Origin: Gammaproteobacteria bacterium
Lineage (GTDB): Bacteria > Pseudomonadota > Gammaproteobacteria > Competibacterales > Competibacteraceae
Length of the DNA stretch: 64,000 bases
Assembly (NCBI GenBank): GCA_024234995.1
Contig: JACKNF010000005.1
Location: 62,001-126,000 of the forward strand
Direction of reading: 5' to 3'
Position 1 is the first letter of the stretch; every line of letters begins with the position of its first letter. A program made the translations under genes and the position numbers. Below are positions 43,894 to 52,772 of the stretch, in pieces. A model generated the notes under the pieces. It ran no database searches, was not told where the DNA came from, and saw only the letters and a program-made list of their open reading frames with translations.

Positions 43894-45207
43894 ATGCGCA
43901 AGCTCATGACTATCCTGGCGACTATCCTTGCCGTCCTCGTGCTGATGGCTGGTTGTGTCTGGGGTTATCTGTGGTACAGCACCCAACAACAGGTTGAACA
44001 ACTGGTCACAGCCGCCAAACCTTTCGCTGAAATCAGTTACGATGGCGTCAGTGTTTCGCCAGCTGGCTCAATCGGCGTCAAGCAGATCAAGATCATCCCT
44101 CATTTCGTGAACGACGTAATTTCGGCCGGCGCTATCCAGCTCAATGCGCCGAATATCCTGGCGCTGTTGAACGCACGCCGGCAACTCAGCCAAGGGCAGC
44201 TTCCAGAAGCCCTATCTCTCTCGATTCGTCAGCTCGAACTGCCACTGCATGGCAGCATTCTTGGCGCTAAGCCACCCTCTCCCCAGGAACAAATGCCGTT
44301 TGACGACCTAGGCGCACTGGGTTGCGGTCCAGTTATTCACTTCAGCGGCAACGAGTGGCAGGAGATGGGCTACAACAGCTTTATCAACAACATGGATGTT
44401 GGCTACCAGCTTGACGCCGCCCATAGCCGCATCCGCGTACACATCAACAGCAATACCCAGGAGTGGGCAGGTCTGCAGTTAGATATCAGCTTTAGCCTGA
44501 ATACTGCATCCACATCCATGATGGAGCTGGCCACGTCGCTTACATCCAAAGTTGCCAGTTTGAATGCTATCCTGCAAGACAATGGTTACAACGCCCGCCG
44601 CAATAAGTATTGCGCGGCCAAAGCGGGTAAATCGATTAATGAGTATATTACCGATCATGTGCGGCTGGTGGTTGAGCGCCTAAACGCCAATGGTATCAAC
44701 CCAGGCCCCGGATTGATTGCTGCCTACCAGCACTACTTGACCGAGGGACAGCAACTGACCATCACCGCCAATCCTCCTGCACCTATTAATCCTGCCGAGT
44801 TGCAATACTACAAAGCTGAAGATGTCATCAAACTGGCAGGATTGATTGTCAAGGTCAATGACCAAGCTGTCACCGATCTGAGCATAGACTGGAATGCCAC
44901 CCAAGTAGCCCGGGCGTTGGGCGTAGGTATACAGCAAACACCGCAAGCCGAGGAACCAGAAACTACCGCGGCGGCGGCTCCAAAGCCAGTCATTACCGGA
45001 GCATCCTTTCATCCAACGCCAATCAACGAACTGAGCCAACATGTAGGCAAAGTCGCCAAACTGCAGACAGCGACCGGTGCAAGCTATCGAGGTCAGCTAG
45101 GTCCTATTACGAAGGACATCGTCAAGATTACCATCCGCAAATCCGGCGGCACGGCCACTTTGTCACTGCGCAGCGCCGATATCACTGAAGCGCAAGTGCT
45201 TTATTAA
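43894..45207 (+). CDS. Membrane-anchored protein of unknown function with small C-terminal beta domain
   Basis: A 437-residue protein I do not recognise. Residues 4-28 are a hydrophobic anchor (MAGC could be a lipobox, but the hydrophobic VWGYLWY that follows argues for a membrane segment). The body (about 40-320) alternates beta and helical segments; it contains YDGVSVSPAGSIGVKQIKI and several cysteines. An Ala/Pro/Thr linker (about 350-370) leads to a compact beta-rich domain of about 60 residues (HVGKVAKLQTATGASYRGQLG to DITEAQVLY) whose short-strand pattern recalls Sm-like or SH3-like barrels. AAGG lies nine bases before the ATG. It is followed within four bases by the stop of the convergent ClC gene. 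Confidence 0.8.
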   Translation: MRKLMTILATILAVLVLMAGCVWGYLWYSTQQQVEQLVTAAKPFAEISYDGVSVSPAGSIGVKQIKIIPHFVNDVISAGAIQLNAPNILALLNARRQLSQGQLPEALSLSIRQLELPLHGSILGAKPPSPQEQMPFDDLGALGCGPVIHFSGNEWQEMGYNSFINNMDVGYQLDAAHSRIRVHINSNTQEWAGLQLDISFSLNTASTSMMELATSLTSKVASLNAILQDNGYNARRNKYCAAKAGKSINEYITDHVRLVVERLNANGINPGPGLIAAYQHYLTEGQQLTITANPPAPINPAELQYYKAEDVIKLAGLIVKVNDQAVTDLSIDWNATQVARALGVGIQQTPQAEEPETTAAAAPKPVITGASFHPTPINELSQHVGKVAKLQTATGASYRGQLGPITKDIVKITIRKSGGTATLSLRSADITEAQVLY

Positions 45208-45211
45208 CAGG

Positions 45212-46579
45212 TCAGCGCGTTATCGTATCCTTTTCAAGATCGCGCTCCAGCAACGCTTCGTAAATCGGCACATCCGGCCACCATTCAGCGATCACATACG
45301 CCGAGAAACACGCCGTGAACAAGGGCAAAATCAGCGAGTAATTACCTGTCATTTCAACGATCAGCACAATACCGGTCAGCGGCGCGCGAACGATAGCTGT
45401 GAAGTAGGCCGCCATGCCCGCGACAGCAACCGTAAGCGGTTCCGGGGCAACCAGCGGAAACCATTCGCGCCCCAATTCGCCAATGATCAAGCCAAGCAGC
45501 GCACCAAGCACCAGCAACGGCGCGAAAATACCGCCGGCTGCACCGGTGCCATAACTGCCCATGGTCAGCACGAACCGCAGTCCAAACAGCAAGGCCAACG
45601 TCCAAAGGTCAATGTATTCATGACCACCCAGAATCCGCTCCACAATCAAATGGCCACCGCCGCAGAGCTCCGGCATCCACCACCCCATCAAACCGATAAT
45701 CGTCCCCCATGAAATCCACTTGGCAGCCAGCTTCCATGGCCCCCGGACATCACTCAAGCGTTGTGTCGCCAGCAAGGCCCGATTGAAAAGAACACCAAGA
45801 ACCCCCGCGAGAATGCCGAGCGCCAGGAAGAGCGGCAAGCTAGCAAGATCAGGAATAGCGGTGACTGTGACATGGAAGACCGGGTTCTGACCCATCAACC
45901 AGCGGGACAGCACATCGGCGGTCATCGAGGCGATCAATGCAGCAAAGAACACCGGCGAGGCGAAATTTCCCTGCAATTCCTCAAGAACGAAGACCACGCC
46001 GGCCAGTGGCGCATTAAAGATAGCAGACAGTCCAGCGCCCGCGCCGGCCGCTATCAAGATGCGCTGCTCCAGGGTATCGCTGTGTGAACGGCTACCAAAC
46101 ATCTGGCCCAACGCACCACCCATTTGCACCGTTGGTCCCTCTCGACCCAAAGTCAAGCCGCCGGTCACACCGATCACGCCACTGATGAACTTCACCCACA
46201 AAATACGGTGCCAGACCATCGACCGGTAACCGAGCAGCACCCCTTTAAGATGAGGAATACCGCTGCCAGCAGCCGCCGGCGCGAAAAATCGCACCAGCCA
46301 GACTGCCACGCTGATCGTGATGACCGAGAACAGAATGGACAAGACCACACCGCCATAGCTGCCAGCTTGATGTGCAAACTGGAGAAACTTGGTCCGCAAC
46401 CCTTCACCGGCGTCCAGCGCTGCCGCAAAGGCAACGGCCATCAACCCGGAAAGAACACCCAGCGCGAGCGCACGCGGCAAAAGGCGTAATCGCTGGCGAT
46501 TTAGTTTCTCCATGCGCCGTTTGGCGCGGAGAAGATTACTTTCAGTACGGGACGAGGTCGAATGGGTTACAGACGTCAT
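45212..46579 (-). CDS. ClC-family chloride/proton antiporter
   Basis: About 455 residues with the ten or more membrane helices of the ClC family. All selectivity motifs are present: GSGIPHLKG, GREGPTVQMGGALG with the external gating glutamate, and GAAGGIFAPLLVLGALLG. FVLEELQGNF keeps the pair of glutamates at the place of the internal proton glutamate of E. coli ClcA, so an exchanger is more likely than a channel. The N-terminal 40 residues are polar and basic. Start taken at the ATG at 46579; a TTG at 46591 is in frame. No CBS domains. Roles in acid tolerance or charge balance are known for the family. Confidence 0.94.
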   Translation of the reverse strand: MTSVTHSTSSRTESNLLRAKRRMEKLNRQRLRLLPRALALGVLSGLMAVAFAAALDAGEGLRTKFLQFAHQAGSYGGVVLSILFSVITISVAVWLVRFFAPAAAGSGIPHLKGVLLGYRSMVWHRILWVKFISGVIGVTGGLTLGREGPTVQMGGALGQMFGSRSHSDTLEQRILIAAGAGAGLSAIFNAPLAGVVFVLEELQGNFASPVFFAALIASMTADVLSRWLMGQNPVFHVTVTAIPDLASLPLFLALGILAGVLGVLFNRALLATQRLSDVRGPWKLAAKWISWGTIIGLMGWWMPELCGGGHLIVERILGGHEYIDLWTLALLFGLRFVLTMGSYGTGAAGGIFAPLLVLGALLGLIIGELGREWFPLVAPEPLTVAVAGMAAYFTAIVRAPLTGIVLIVEMTGNYSLILPLFTACFSAYVIAEWWPDVPIYEALLERDLEKDTITR

Positions 46580-46679
46580 TGATCCAGTCAATTCACTGGC
46601 TTTCCAATTCTGGGTGCGGAAGGCTGGCGTTTGTTATGCAGCTAAGCAGGTTACTGTCTTTGGGCAACCCAGAAGAAGC

Positions 46680-47135
46680 CTAAAGGTAGTGGAATAAATC
46701 CAGCGGATACCGGTGCCCTGCCAGATAGTCGTCGATACAACGCAGCACCATCGGACTGCGCAACTTGGGTCCTAGAGCGGCGATTTCTTCCCGAGTCCGC
46801 CAGATCGCCCGCTGAATACCGTGGTCGAGCGGTTGACCGGCGTGATGATGCAGAGCCGAGCCTGAGAAACAGGTACGCACAAAAGTATGGCCTTTCGGAT
46901 GGGTCCAGTAGTAAACGCCAACGATAGCGTCTACCTGAACCTCCCAGGCGGTTTCCTCCAGGGTTTCCCGGATAGCTGCCGCAGCCAGCGTTTCATGCTC
47001 GTCCAGATGACCGGCCGGCTGGTTATAAACCAGCTCATCACCGTCTGCATACTCTTCCACCAGCAGAAACCGGCCATCGCGCTCGATGATCGTGGCCACT
47101 GTCAGGCGCGGGCTCCACTCCAAGCTGTTATTCAT
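46680..47135 (-). CDS. nudJ: NudJ-type Nudix hydrolase
   Basis: A 151-residue phosphatase of the Nudix superfamily. The Nudix box is GHLDEHETLAAAAIRETLEETAWEV, with all glutamates and the Arg in place and Ala where Gly is usual after EET. WSPRLTVATIIERDGRFLLVEE at the start and LRSPMVLRCIDDYLAGHRYPLDLF at the end match NudJ, which removes phosphate from thiamine pyrophosphate, HMP-pyrophosphate and nucleoside triphosphates. AAGGGG precedes the ATG. It lies 11 bases after the DUF3365 gene on the same strand. Confidence 0.9.
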   Translation of the reverse strand: MNNSLEWSPRLTVATIIERDGRFLLVEEYADGDELVYNQPAGHLDEHETLAAAAIRETLEETAWEVQVDAIVGVYYWTHPKGHTFVRTCFSGSALHHHAGQPLDHGIQRAIWRTREEIAALGPKLRSPMVLRCIDDYLAGHRYPLDLFHYL

Positions 47136-47146
47136 GATATCCCCTT

Positions 47147-47740
47147 CTACGGCAATGGCTTGGCGATGGTAAACGCCCCACGCAGATCGCCTTCCTTGAA
47201 ACCGCGCGCCTTGTCGTAGGGATATCGCTTCTTGAGTTCAGCGTCGACTTCAGGCGCAATACTTTCACCATGACAATTGAGACATAAGCCAACGGTTGGA
47301 ATCGCTTTCATATAGCGGAAGGTCTGCTGGCCTTGATCATCGTCAATCACCGCAAAGAACTCCAACTGACTGACCGGCTCGCCTTGGGCTTTGCGCGCTT
47401 CGAACTGCTTGAGCACTGCGGATTCCCAAGCATCCGGGGTGTGATCGGGGTTGCGAACCTTGAGACTGGTTCGACCCACCAGCATCTCTCGTTCTTCAGA
47501 TAATTGTGCGGCAATCTGGCCAGCCTGATCGTGACAAACCACGATACCGTTTGCTGGCCCTCCGCTCTTGATCGCCTGCTGGAGCGCCTCTTTTAGCTTC
47601 TTGCCGAACTGCTGCGCAGCAGCGCGGCTGGCCATAACTTCTGCATTGACCTCCGGTTGCCCAGCGCCATCTAGCGGCTGGGCGGAGACAAAACCCGCTG
47701 CCAGCACTGCGCCCAATGCAGCAAGCAAAGCATATCGCAT
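47147..47740 (-). CDS. Periplasmic DUF3365 (Tll0287-like) haem-binding protein
   Basis: A 197-residue exported protein: signal peptide MRYALLAALGAVLAAGFVSAQ, then the DUF3365/Tll0287 sensor-like domain. GLCLNCHG is a single c-type haem attachment site. Other family blocks are VVCHDQAGQIAAQLS, GRTSLKVRNPDHTPDAWE, EFFAVIDDDQGQQTFRYMKAI and FKEGDLRGAFTIAKPL. GGAGA precedes the ATG. In other bacteria this domain is the periplasmic part of redox sensors; here it is stand-alone. It is upstream of nudJ on the same strand, with no clear link. Confidence 0.9.
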   Translation of the reverse strand: MRYALLAALGAVLAAGFVSAQPLDGAGQPEVNAEVMASRAAAQQFGKKLKEALQQAIKSGGPANGIVVCHDQAGQIAAQLSEEREMLVGRTSLKVRNPDHTPDAWESAVLKQFEARKAQGEPVSQLEFFAVIDDDQGQQTFRYMKAIPTVGLCLNCHGESIAPEVDAELKKRYPYDKARGFKEGDLRGAFTIAKPLP

Positions 47741-47873
47741 GCAAATTCTCCAATTTAGGTCAATAATTAATTGATCAGTATAAGTGAATTAGCGAATTCA
47801 GGCGGATTTTTTCCAGCTTCGCTGTTCTAAAAAACCACAATCCACGGTTTTAAATGAATCATTGAGGTGCCTA

Positions 47874-48221
47874 ATGGAATTGTCCCAAAAAACTTGCACA
47901 CCCTGTCAAGGCGGCATTCCCTCGCTAACCTTGGGCGAAGCCGAGGCTCTGCTGCCACAGGCGCCTGACTGGCGATTGCTCGAAAATGGAACCCGGCTAG
48001 AACGGCGCTTTACCTTCAAAACCTTTGCCGCTGCTCTGGCCTTTGTCAACCGGATCGGGGACCTAGCCGAGGCGGAAGGGCATCACCCAGACATTACTTT
48101 CGGCTGGGGTTATGCCCATGTATTATTCTATACGCATAAAATCAATGGCTTGCATGATAATGATTTCATCATGGCTGCCAAGGTTAATGCCTTGCACGCT
48201 GATGAGTATTCGGCAGCTTAA
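47874..48221 (+). CDS. phhB: Pterin-4a-carbinolamine dehydratase
   Basis: A 115-residue enzyme that dehydrates 4a-hydroxytetrahydropterin, regenerating the cofactor of aromatic amino acid hydroxylases. The active-site motif EGHHPDITFGWGYAHVLFYTHKINGLHDNDF is complete, including the paired histidines. Start set at the ATG at 47874, five bases after GAGGTG; a TTG four codons upstream is in frame. The partner phenylalanine hydroxylase is not in the window. Confidence 0.95.
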   Translation: MELSQKTCTPCQGGIPSLTLGEAEALLPQAPDWRLLENGTRLERRFTFKTFAAALAFVNRIGDLAEAEGHHPDITFGWGYAHVLFYTHKINGLHDNDFIMAAKVNALHADEYSAA

Positions 48222-48224
48222 TAT

Positions 48225-49184
48225 TTAATCCAGCGCTGCCGCCACTCCGCGCAGCGCTGGATTGGCGGCGGTAATCACCCAGGTTGGAATCGCTGCCAGG
48301 TAACTCCCGAACCGTCCTTTATCCTCGAACCGGCTCCGAAACGCGGACCGGTCAAAAAATTCCCCGAGGCGCGGCACGATGCCGCCACCGATATACACAC
48401 CACCCCGCGCACCCAAGGTGATTGCCAGATTTCCAGCCGCTGTACCCAACGCCCCACAGAATAATTCCAGCACTTCCTGGCAATGGCAGCAGGCACCGGC
48501 CAGCGCCCGATCGGTAATACCGGCGGGCGTCAATGCCTCTGCTGGCCAGCCTTCCAGCTCCGCCAGTGCCATGTAGAGATTGACTAGCCCCGGCCCCGAA
48601 AGCAGCCGTTCCGGCGAGACGTGACCAAACCGCCGCTGCAAAATCCGACTGATTGCCCATTCCCGTTCGTCGACCGGGGAAAAGGTGACATGGCCGCCCT
48701 CGGTCTGCAAAGGAATCCAATGCTCCCCAGACCACACCAATCCCGATACGCCCAAACCGGTACCAGGACCGATCAGCGCAATCGGCGCTTTCGCCACAGC
48801 CTCGCCACCGCCAACGGTGCGCCGCTCCTCTGCTTCGAGCAGAGGCAGCGACAAGGCCAAGGCGGTGAAATCATTTATAATCAAAATCTTTTCAAGACCT
48901 AATTCTTGTTGTATGGCTTTCGTTGAAAATGACCAGTGACTATTGGTGAATTGAATCCAGTCGCCGGTAACCGGCGTAGCAACGGCGATTGCTGCCCGAT
49001 TCGGGCGTAACCCGCCGGTTTCCTGCAAATAACTGGCAACCGCAGCGGCCAGCCCTGAAAAACCGGCGCACGCCAAAGTATGTTCCGCATAAGGTTGACG
49101 GTTCGCTCCGGCCAAGGCAAAACGGGCGTTGGTGCCGCCGATGTCGGCAATGAGATCAAGGGAGACGTTATGATTTTCCTGCAT
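48225..49184 (-). CDS. glk: Glucokinase
   Basis: A 319-residue ATP-dependent glucokinase that makes glucose 6-phosphate. LDLIADIGGTNARFALAG is the phosphate-binding start, ILIINDFTALALSLPLLEAEE is the sugar/phosphate region of the Glk family, and GPGTGLGVSGLVW, LQTEGGHVTFSPVDE, GNLAITLGARGGVYIGGGIVPRL follow in order. Start taken at 49184 because conserved sequence begins just after it and GGAAAT lies upstream; an in-frame start at 49280 would add 32 unconserved residues. The gene faces phhB and is divergent from aceA. Confidence 0.94.
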   Translation of the reverse strand: MQENHNVSLDLIADIGGTNARFALAGANRQPYAEHTLACAGFSGLAAAVASYLQETGGLRPNRAAIAVATPVTGDWIQFTNSHWSFSTKAIQQELGLEKILIINDFTALALSLPLLEAEERRTVGGGEAVAKAPIALIGPGTGLGVSGLVWSGEHWIPLQTEGGHVTFSPVDEREWAISRILQRRFGHVSPERLLSGPGLVNLYMALAELEGWPAEALTPAGITDRALAGACCHCQEVLELFCGALGTAAGNLAITLGARGGVYIGGGIVPRLGEFFDRSAFRSRFEDKGRFGSYLAAIPTWVITAANPALRGVAAALD

Positions 49185-49316
49185 TGAAATATTTCCAGAT
49201 AAGGGGAAGTTGCCAACGGACGTGAGCCGCCAGTCACTACATGATTCTAGCAGCCCCATGCGAATCGCTCGATCCTGCATCAGGACAACTCTTCAATTCG
49301 ATCTGTTGTAATTACC

Positions 49317-49346
49317 TTGTAAAATGCTGCATAGCCACATTAGAAT
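49317..49346 (+). promoter_or_regulatory. Possible sigma-70 promoter of aceA
   Basis: TTGTAA at 49317-49322 and TAGAAT at 49341-49346 with an 18-base spacer, about 50 bases before the aceA start. Four of six and five of six consensus bases match. A weak prediction by eye. Confidence 0.35.
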
Positions 49347-49394
49347 AGTTGAATATTTTGTATGACCCCGTAACTATCAGATGAGGACCACAAC

Positions 49395-50687
49395 ATGGCG
49401 TTTCTAAGCGTTGAAGAACTGAAAAAGGACTGGGCCGAGAACCCCCGCTGGAAAGGCATCACTCGTAGCTACACTGCCGAAGATGTTGTGCGGTTGCGTG
49501 GCAACATACCAATCGAGTACAGCCTGGCGCAACGGGGAGCCGAGAAACTGTGGCAGCTTATTAACAACGAACCCTATGTCAACTGCCTGGGCGCCCTGAC
49601 CGGCGGACAGGCGATGCAGCAAGCCAAGGCCGGCATCAAAGCTATCTATCTATCCGGCTGGCAGGTCGCAGCCGACAACAATACCTACATGTCCATGTAC
49701 CCCGATCAATCGCTGTATCCGGTCAACTCGGTGCCAGCAGTGGTCGAGCGCATCAATAACACGTTCAAGCGCGCTGATGAAATTCAATGTGCCCGCGGCA
49801 TTCAGCCTGGCCACAAAGATTTCGTCGATTATTTTCTGCCAATCGTCGGTGATGCGGAAGCCGGGTTTGGCGGGGTGCTGAACGCCCATGAATTAATGAA
49901 GTCGATGATTCGCGCCGGTGCCGGTGGAGTACATTTCGAGGACCAACTGGCCTCGGTCAAGAAGTGCGGTCATATGGGCGGTAAGGTTCTGGTGCCCAGC
50001 CAAGAAGCCGTGCAAAAGCTGACCGCTGCCCGGCTGGCTGCCGACGTCTACGGAGTGCCAACGATCATTCTTGCGCGTACTGACGCGGAAGCGGCTGATC
50101 TGCTGACCAGTGATTGCGACGACAATGACAAGCCATTCCTGACGGGCGAACGCACCGTAGAAGGTTTCTACAAGACCAAGAAGGGCTTGGAACAAGCGAT
50201 TTCCCGCGGCCTGGCCTACGCGCCTTATGCTGATATGGTGTGGTGCGAGACGGGCACTCCGGATCTCGACTTTGCCAAGAAATTCGCCGAAGCGATCCGC
50301 GATAAATTCCCCGGCAAGATGTTAGCCTACAACTGTTCGCCATCCTTCAACTGGAAGAAGAACCTGGACGATGCCACCATTGCTAAGTTCCAGCGTGAAT
50401 TGGGCGCGATGGGCTACAAATACCAGTTCATTACTTTGGCCGGTATTCACAACATGTGGTACCACATGTTCGATCTGGCGCAGGACTATGCAAAACGCGG
50501 CATGTCTGCTTACGTCGAAAAGGTGCAGGAACCCGAATTCGCTGCCCGCGAGCGCGGTTACACCTTCGTCTCCCACCAGCAAGAAGTGGGTACTGGCTAC
50601 TTCGACGACATGACGACTGTTATTCAGGGCGGCGTGTCCTCGGTGACGGCGCTGACCGGTTCCACCGAAGAAGAGCAGTTCCACTGA
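49395..50687 (+). CDS. aceA: Isocitrate lyase
   Basis: Splits isocitrate to succinate and glyoxylate, the first step of the glyoxylate bypass. The 430-residue protein has the catalytic loop KKCGHMGGKVL with the nucleophilic cysteine (about residue 195), GGVHFEDQLAS, ARTDAEAADLLTSDCD, and WCETGTPDLDFAKKFAEAI. Length and sequence fit the short bacterial form. GAGGACC precedes the ATG. A strong terminator follows, so it is transcribed apart from malate synthase 160 bases downstream. Confidence 0.98.
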   Translation: MAFLSVEELKKDWAENPRWKGITRSYTAEDVVRLRGNIPIEYSLAQRGAEKLWQLINNEPYVNCLGALTGGQAMQQAKAGIKAIYLSGWQVAADNNTYMSMYPDQSLYPVNSVPAVVERINNTFKRADEIQCARGIQPGHKDFVDYFLPIVGDAEAGFGGVLNAHELMKSMIRAGAGGVHFEDQLASVKKCGHMGGKVLVPSQEAVQKLTAARLAADVYGVPTIILARTDAEAADLLTSDCDDNDKPFLTGERTVEGFYKTKKGLEQAISRGLAYAPYADMVWCETGTPDLDFAKKFAEAIRDKFPGKMLAYNCSPSFNWKKNLDDATIAKFQRELGAMGYKYQFITLAGIHNMWYHMFDLAQDYAKRGMSAYVEKVQEPEFAARERGYTFVSHQQEVGTGYFDDMTTVIQGGVSSVTALTGSTEEEQFH

Positions 50688-50752
50688 GCACCCAGCGGTT
50701 TTGTCCTGCTGGCCGCCAATGAGCGGCTGGCGAGACTCAGCGGATGGGCAAT

Positions 50753-50779
50753 ACCCGGAGGTGATCCCTCCGGGTTTTT
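50753..50779 (+). terminator. Rho-independent terminator of aceA
   Basis: ACCCGGAGG at 50753-50761 pairs with CCTCCGGGT at 50767-50775 around a five-base loop, followed by a run of five T. It lies 66 bases after the aceA stop. Confidence 0.9.
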
Positions 50780-50847
50780 GCCATTCAAACCGCGCTAAAA
50801 TAGCGCTTGCCTATTTTGCAGAAATCTGAAAATTCCAAGGAGCAGCC

Positions 50848-52446
50848 GTGAGCCTGAATCTGCCTGCTGGCGTGCAAATCAACGCCCCGATCCATCCTCG
50901 TTTCGACGAGGTTCTCACCCATGACGCGCTCGCCCTGGTCGCTAAACTGCATCGCGCCTTCGAGCCGCGCCGTCAAGCATTATTAAAAGCCCGTATCGAA
51001 CGCCAGGCCCGGATTGATGCCGGTGAAATGCCCGGTTTCCTGGCGGAAACGAAACACATCCGCGAAGGTGACTGGAAAGTTGCCGCATTGCCAAAGGCCT
51101 TGGAGCGCCGCCGTACCGAAATCACCGGCCCGGTTGAGCGCAAGATGATCATCAACGCCTACAACTCTGGCGCTGATTCCTACATGACTGACTTCGAGGA
51201 TTCCAATAGCCCAAACTGGTACAACCAGATTCAAGGTCAGGTGAATCTGGCCGACGCGATCCGCCGGAAACTCAGCTTCGTCAATGAAGCGGGCAAAGAA
51301 TATAAACTCAATGACACGATCGCCACGCTGCAAATCCGCCCGCGCGGCTGGCATCTGGATGAAAAGCATGTAACGGTGGATGGCCAACGTGTCTCTGGCG
51401 GTATTTTCGACTTTGGCCTGGTGTTCTTCCACAATGCCAAGGAGCAGATTGCTCGTGGCCAGGGGCCTTTTTACTACCTCCCGAAAATGGAGTCGCACCT
51501 GGAAGCCCGGTTGTGGAACGAGATTTTCTGCATGGCTCAGGACGAACTAGGTATCCCGCGTGGCACCATTAAAGCGACCGTACTGATTGAAACCATCCTC
51601 GCGACCTTTGAAATGGAGGAGATTCTCTATGAATTGCGCGAGCATAGCGCCGGTTTGAACGCCGGGCGCTGGGACTACATCTTCAGTTGCATTAAGAAAT
51701 TCAAGAAGAACCGGGATTTCTGCTTGGCCAATCGCGGCGCGATTACCATGGAAGTGCCGTTCATGCGCTCCTATGCCTTGCATCTGGTCAAGGTTTGCCA
51801 CAAACGCGGCGCCCCCGCTATGGGCGGCATGTCGGCACTGATTCCTATTAAGGATGATCCTGCCGCCAACGAAAAAGCGCTGGCTGGCATCCGCCACGAC
51901 AAGACCCGCGACGCTAACGATGGTTTCGACGGCGGCTGGGTGGCCCATCCCGGTCTCGTGCCAATCGCTTATGAGGAGTTTGTCAAGGTGCTGGGAGACA
52001 AGCCCAATCAGTGGGAAAAGCAGCGCGATGAAGTGTTCACCGCCCAGGATTTCCTCAATTTCCAGCCAGAGCAACCCATCACCGAGACCGGTCTGCGCAA
52101 TAACATCAATGTCGGCATCCATTATCTGGGTTCCTGGCTAGCCGGTAATGGTTGCGTGCCAATCCATAATCTAATGGAAGATGCCGCCACTGCAGAAATC
52201 TCCCGCTCACAGGTATGGCAATGGGTGGTGAGCCCGAAGGGGATACTGGACGACGGCCGCAAAGTCACCGCTGAACTGGTACGTGCTCTAATCCCCGAGG
52301 AACTAGCAAAAGTCAAGGCGACAGTGACTGCTCAGGGTGAAAATACAGCAACTTATGATCAGGCAGCCGACATCTTTGAAAAAATGAGCCTTTCACCGGA
52401 CTACCCGGAGTTCCTGACCCTGCCGCTGTACGAGGCAATGGATTAA
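50848..52446 (+). CDS. aceB: Malate synthase A
   Basis: Condenses glyoxylate with acetyl-CoA to malate, completing the bypass begun by isocitrate lyase. The 532-residue length and the A-isoform blocks fit: RRTEITGPVERKMIINAYNSG, FMTDFEDSNSP-like YMTDFEDSNSPNW, GPFYYLPKMESHLEARLW, IKATVLIETILATFEMEEILYELR, KRGAPAMGGMSALIP, DGGWVAHPGLVPIA. It begins with GTG after AAGGAG. The Arg, Glu and Asp that hold glyoxylate and magnesium lie in these blocks. Separated from aceA by a terminator and therefore with its own promoter. Confidence 0.98.
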   Translation: MSLNLPAGVQINAPIHPRFDEVLTHDALALVAKLHRAFEPRRQALLKARIERQARIDAGEMPGFLAETKHIREGDWKVAALPKALERRRTEITGPVERKMIINAYNSGADSYMTDFEDSNSPNWYNQIQGQVNLADAIRRKLSFVNEAGKEYKLNDTIATLQIRPRGWHLDEKHVTVDGQRVSGGIFDFGLVFFHNAKEQIARGQGPFYYLPKMESHLEARLWNEIFCMAQDELGIPRGTIKATVLIETILATFEMEEILYELREHSAGLNAGRWDYIFSCIKKFKKNRDFCLANRGAITMEVPFMRSYALHLVKVCHKRGAPAMGGMSALIPIKDDPAANEKALAGIRHDKTRDANDGFDGGWVAHPGLVPIAYEEFVKVLGDKPNQWEKQRDEVFTAQDFLNFQPEQPITETGLRNNINVGIHYLGSWLAGNGCVPIHNLMEDAATAEISRSQVWQWVVSPKGILDDGRKVTAELVRALIPEELAKVKATVTAQGENTATYDQAADIFEKMSLSPDYPEFLTLPLYEAMD

Positions 52447-52456
52447 TGGATAAAGC

Positions 52457-52474
52457 GTAATCATTCAGTCCCCT
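52457..52474 (+). repeat. Dispersed intergenic repeat, diverged copy 3
   Basis: GTAATCATTCAGTCCCCT compares with GTAAGCATTCACCCCTTC at 34312 (minus) and 35799 (plus). A GGGG-containing purine block follows it as in the other copies. It lies just after aceB. Confidence 0.5.
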
Positions 52475-52627
52475 CGCTCCCTGCTAAGGGGATGAAGGCA
52501 AGAGCGGATTGTAAGCACGCCATTGAAACTACTACCCTTACTCTTACCTCCAGCCCCTCTCCGGCAAGCGGGTGAGGGGCGTGAACGGTAACGATAAAGC
52601 GACTCAATAAGCACCAGTAAATAAGCA

Positions 52628-52653
52628 ACGCCCGGGCAACCGGGCGTTTTTTT
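52628..52653 (+). terminator. Rho-independent terminator
   Basis: ACGCCCGG at 52628-52635 pairs with CCGGGCGT at 52640-52647 around a GCAA tetraloop, followed by seven T. It most likely ends transcription of aceB 180 bases upstream. Confidence 0.9.
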
Positions 52654-52772
52654 GGTTCCTCTCCAAAAACCCGCACGCACAACAGGCACCCTGCCCTGTC
52701 ACCGGTGCTGGTTGTCAGTTCTAAGTGGGGAAGATAAAGAGAGATTGATAGAACGATTATCTGGACCTTGCC

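Larger units (their letters stand above)
52447..52772. other. Intergenic region with dispersed repeats and a terminator
   Basis: No gene seen. It contains a diverged copy of the 18-base repeat (52457-52474), a C-rich/G-rich inverted block at about 52555-52585 (CAGCCCCTCTCC...GGGTGAGGGGC), and a clear terminator at 52628-52653. The last 100 bases before the sixA stop show nothing I can name. Confidence 0.6.

Noticed and set aside
51547..52122. Minus-strand open frame of 191 codons within aceB
   Set aside because: Shadow of the malate synthase frame, no known family.
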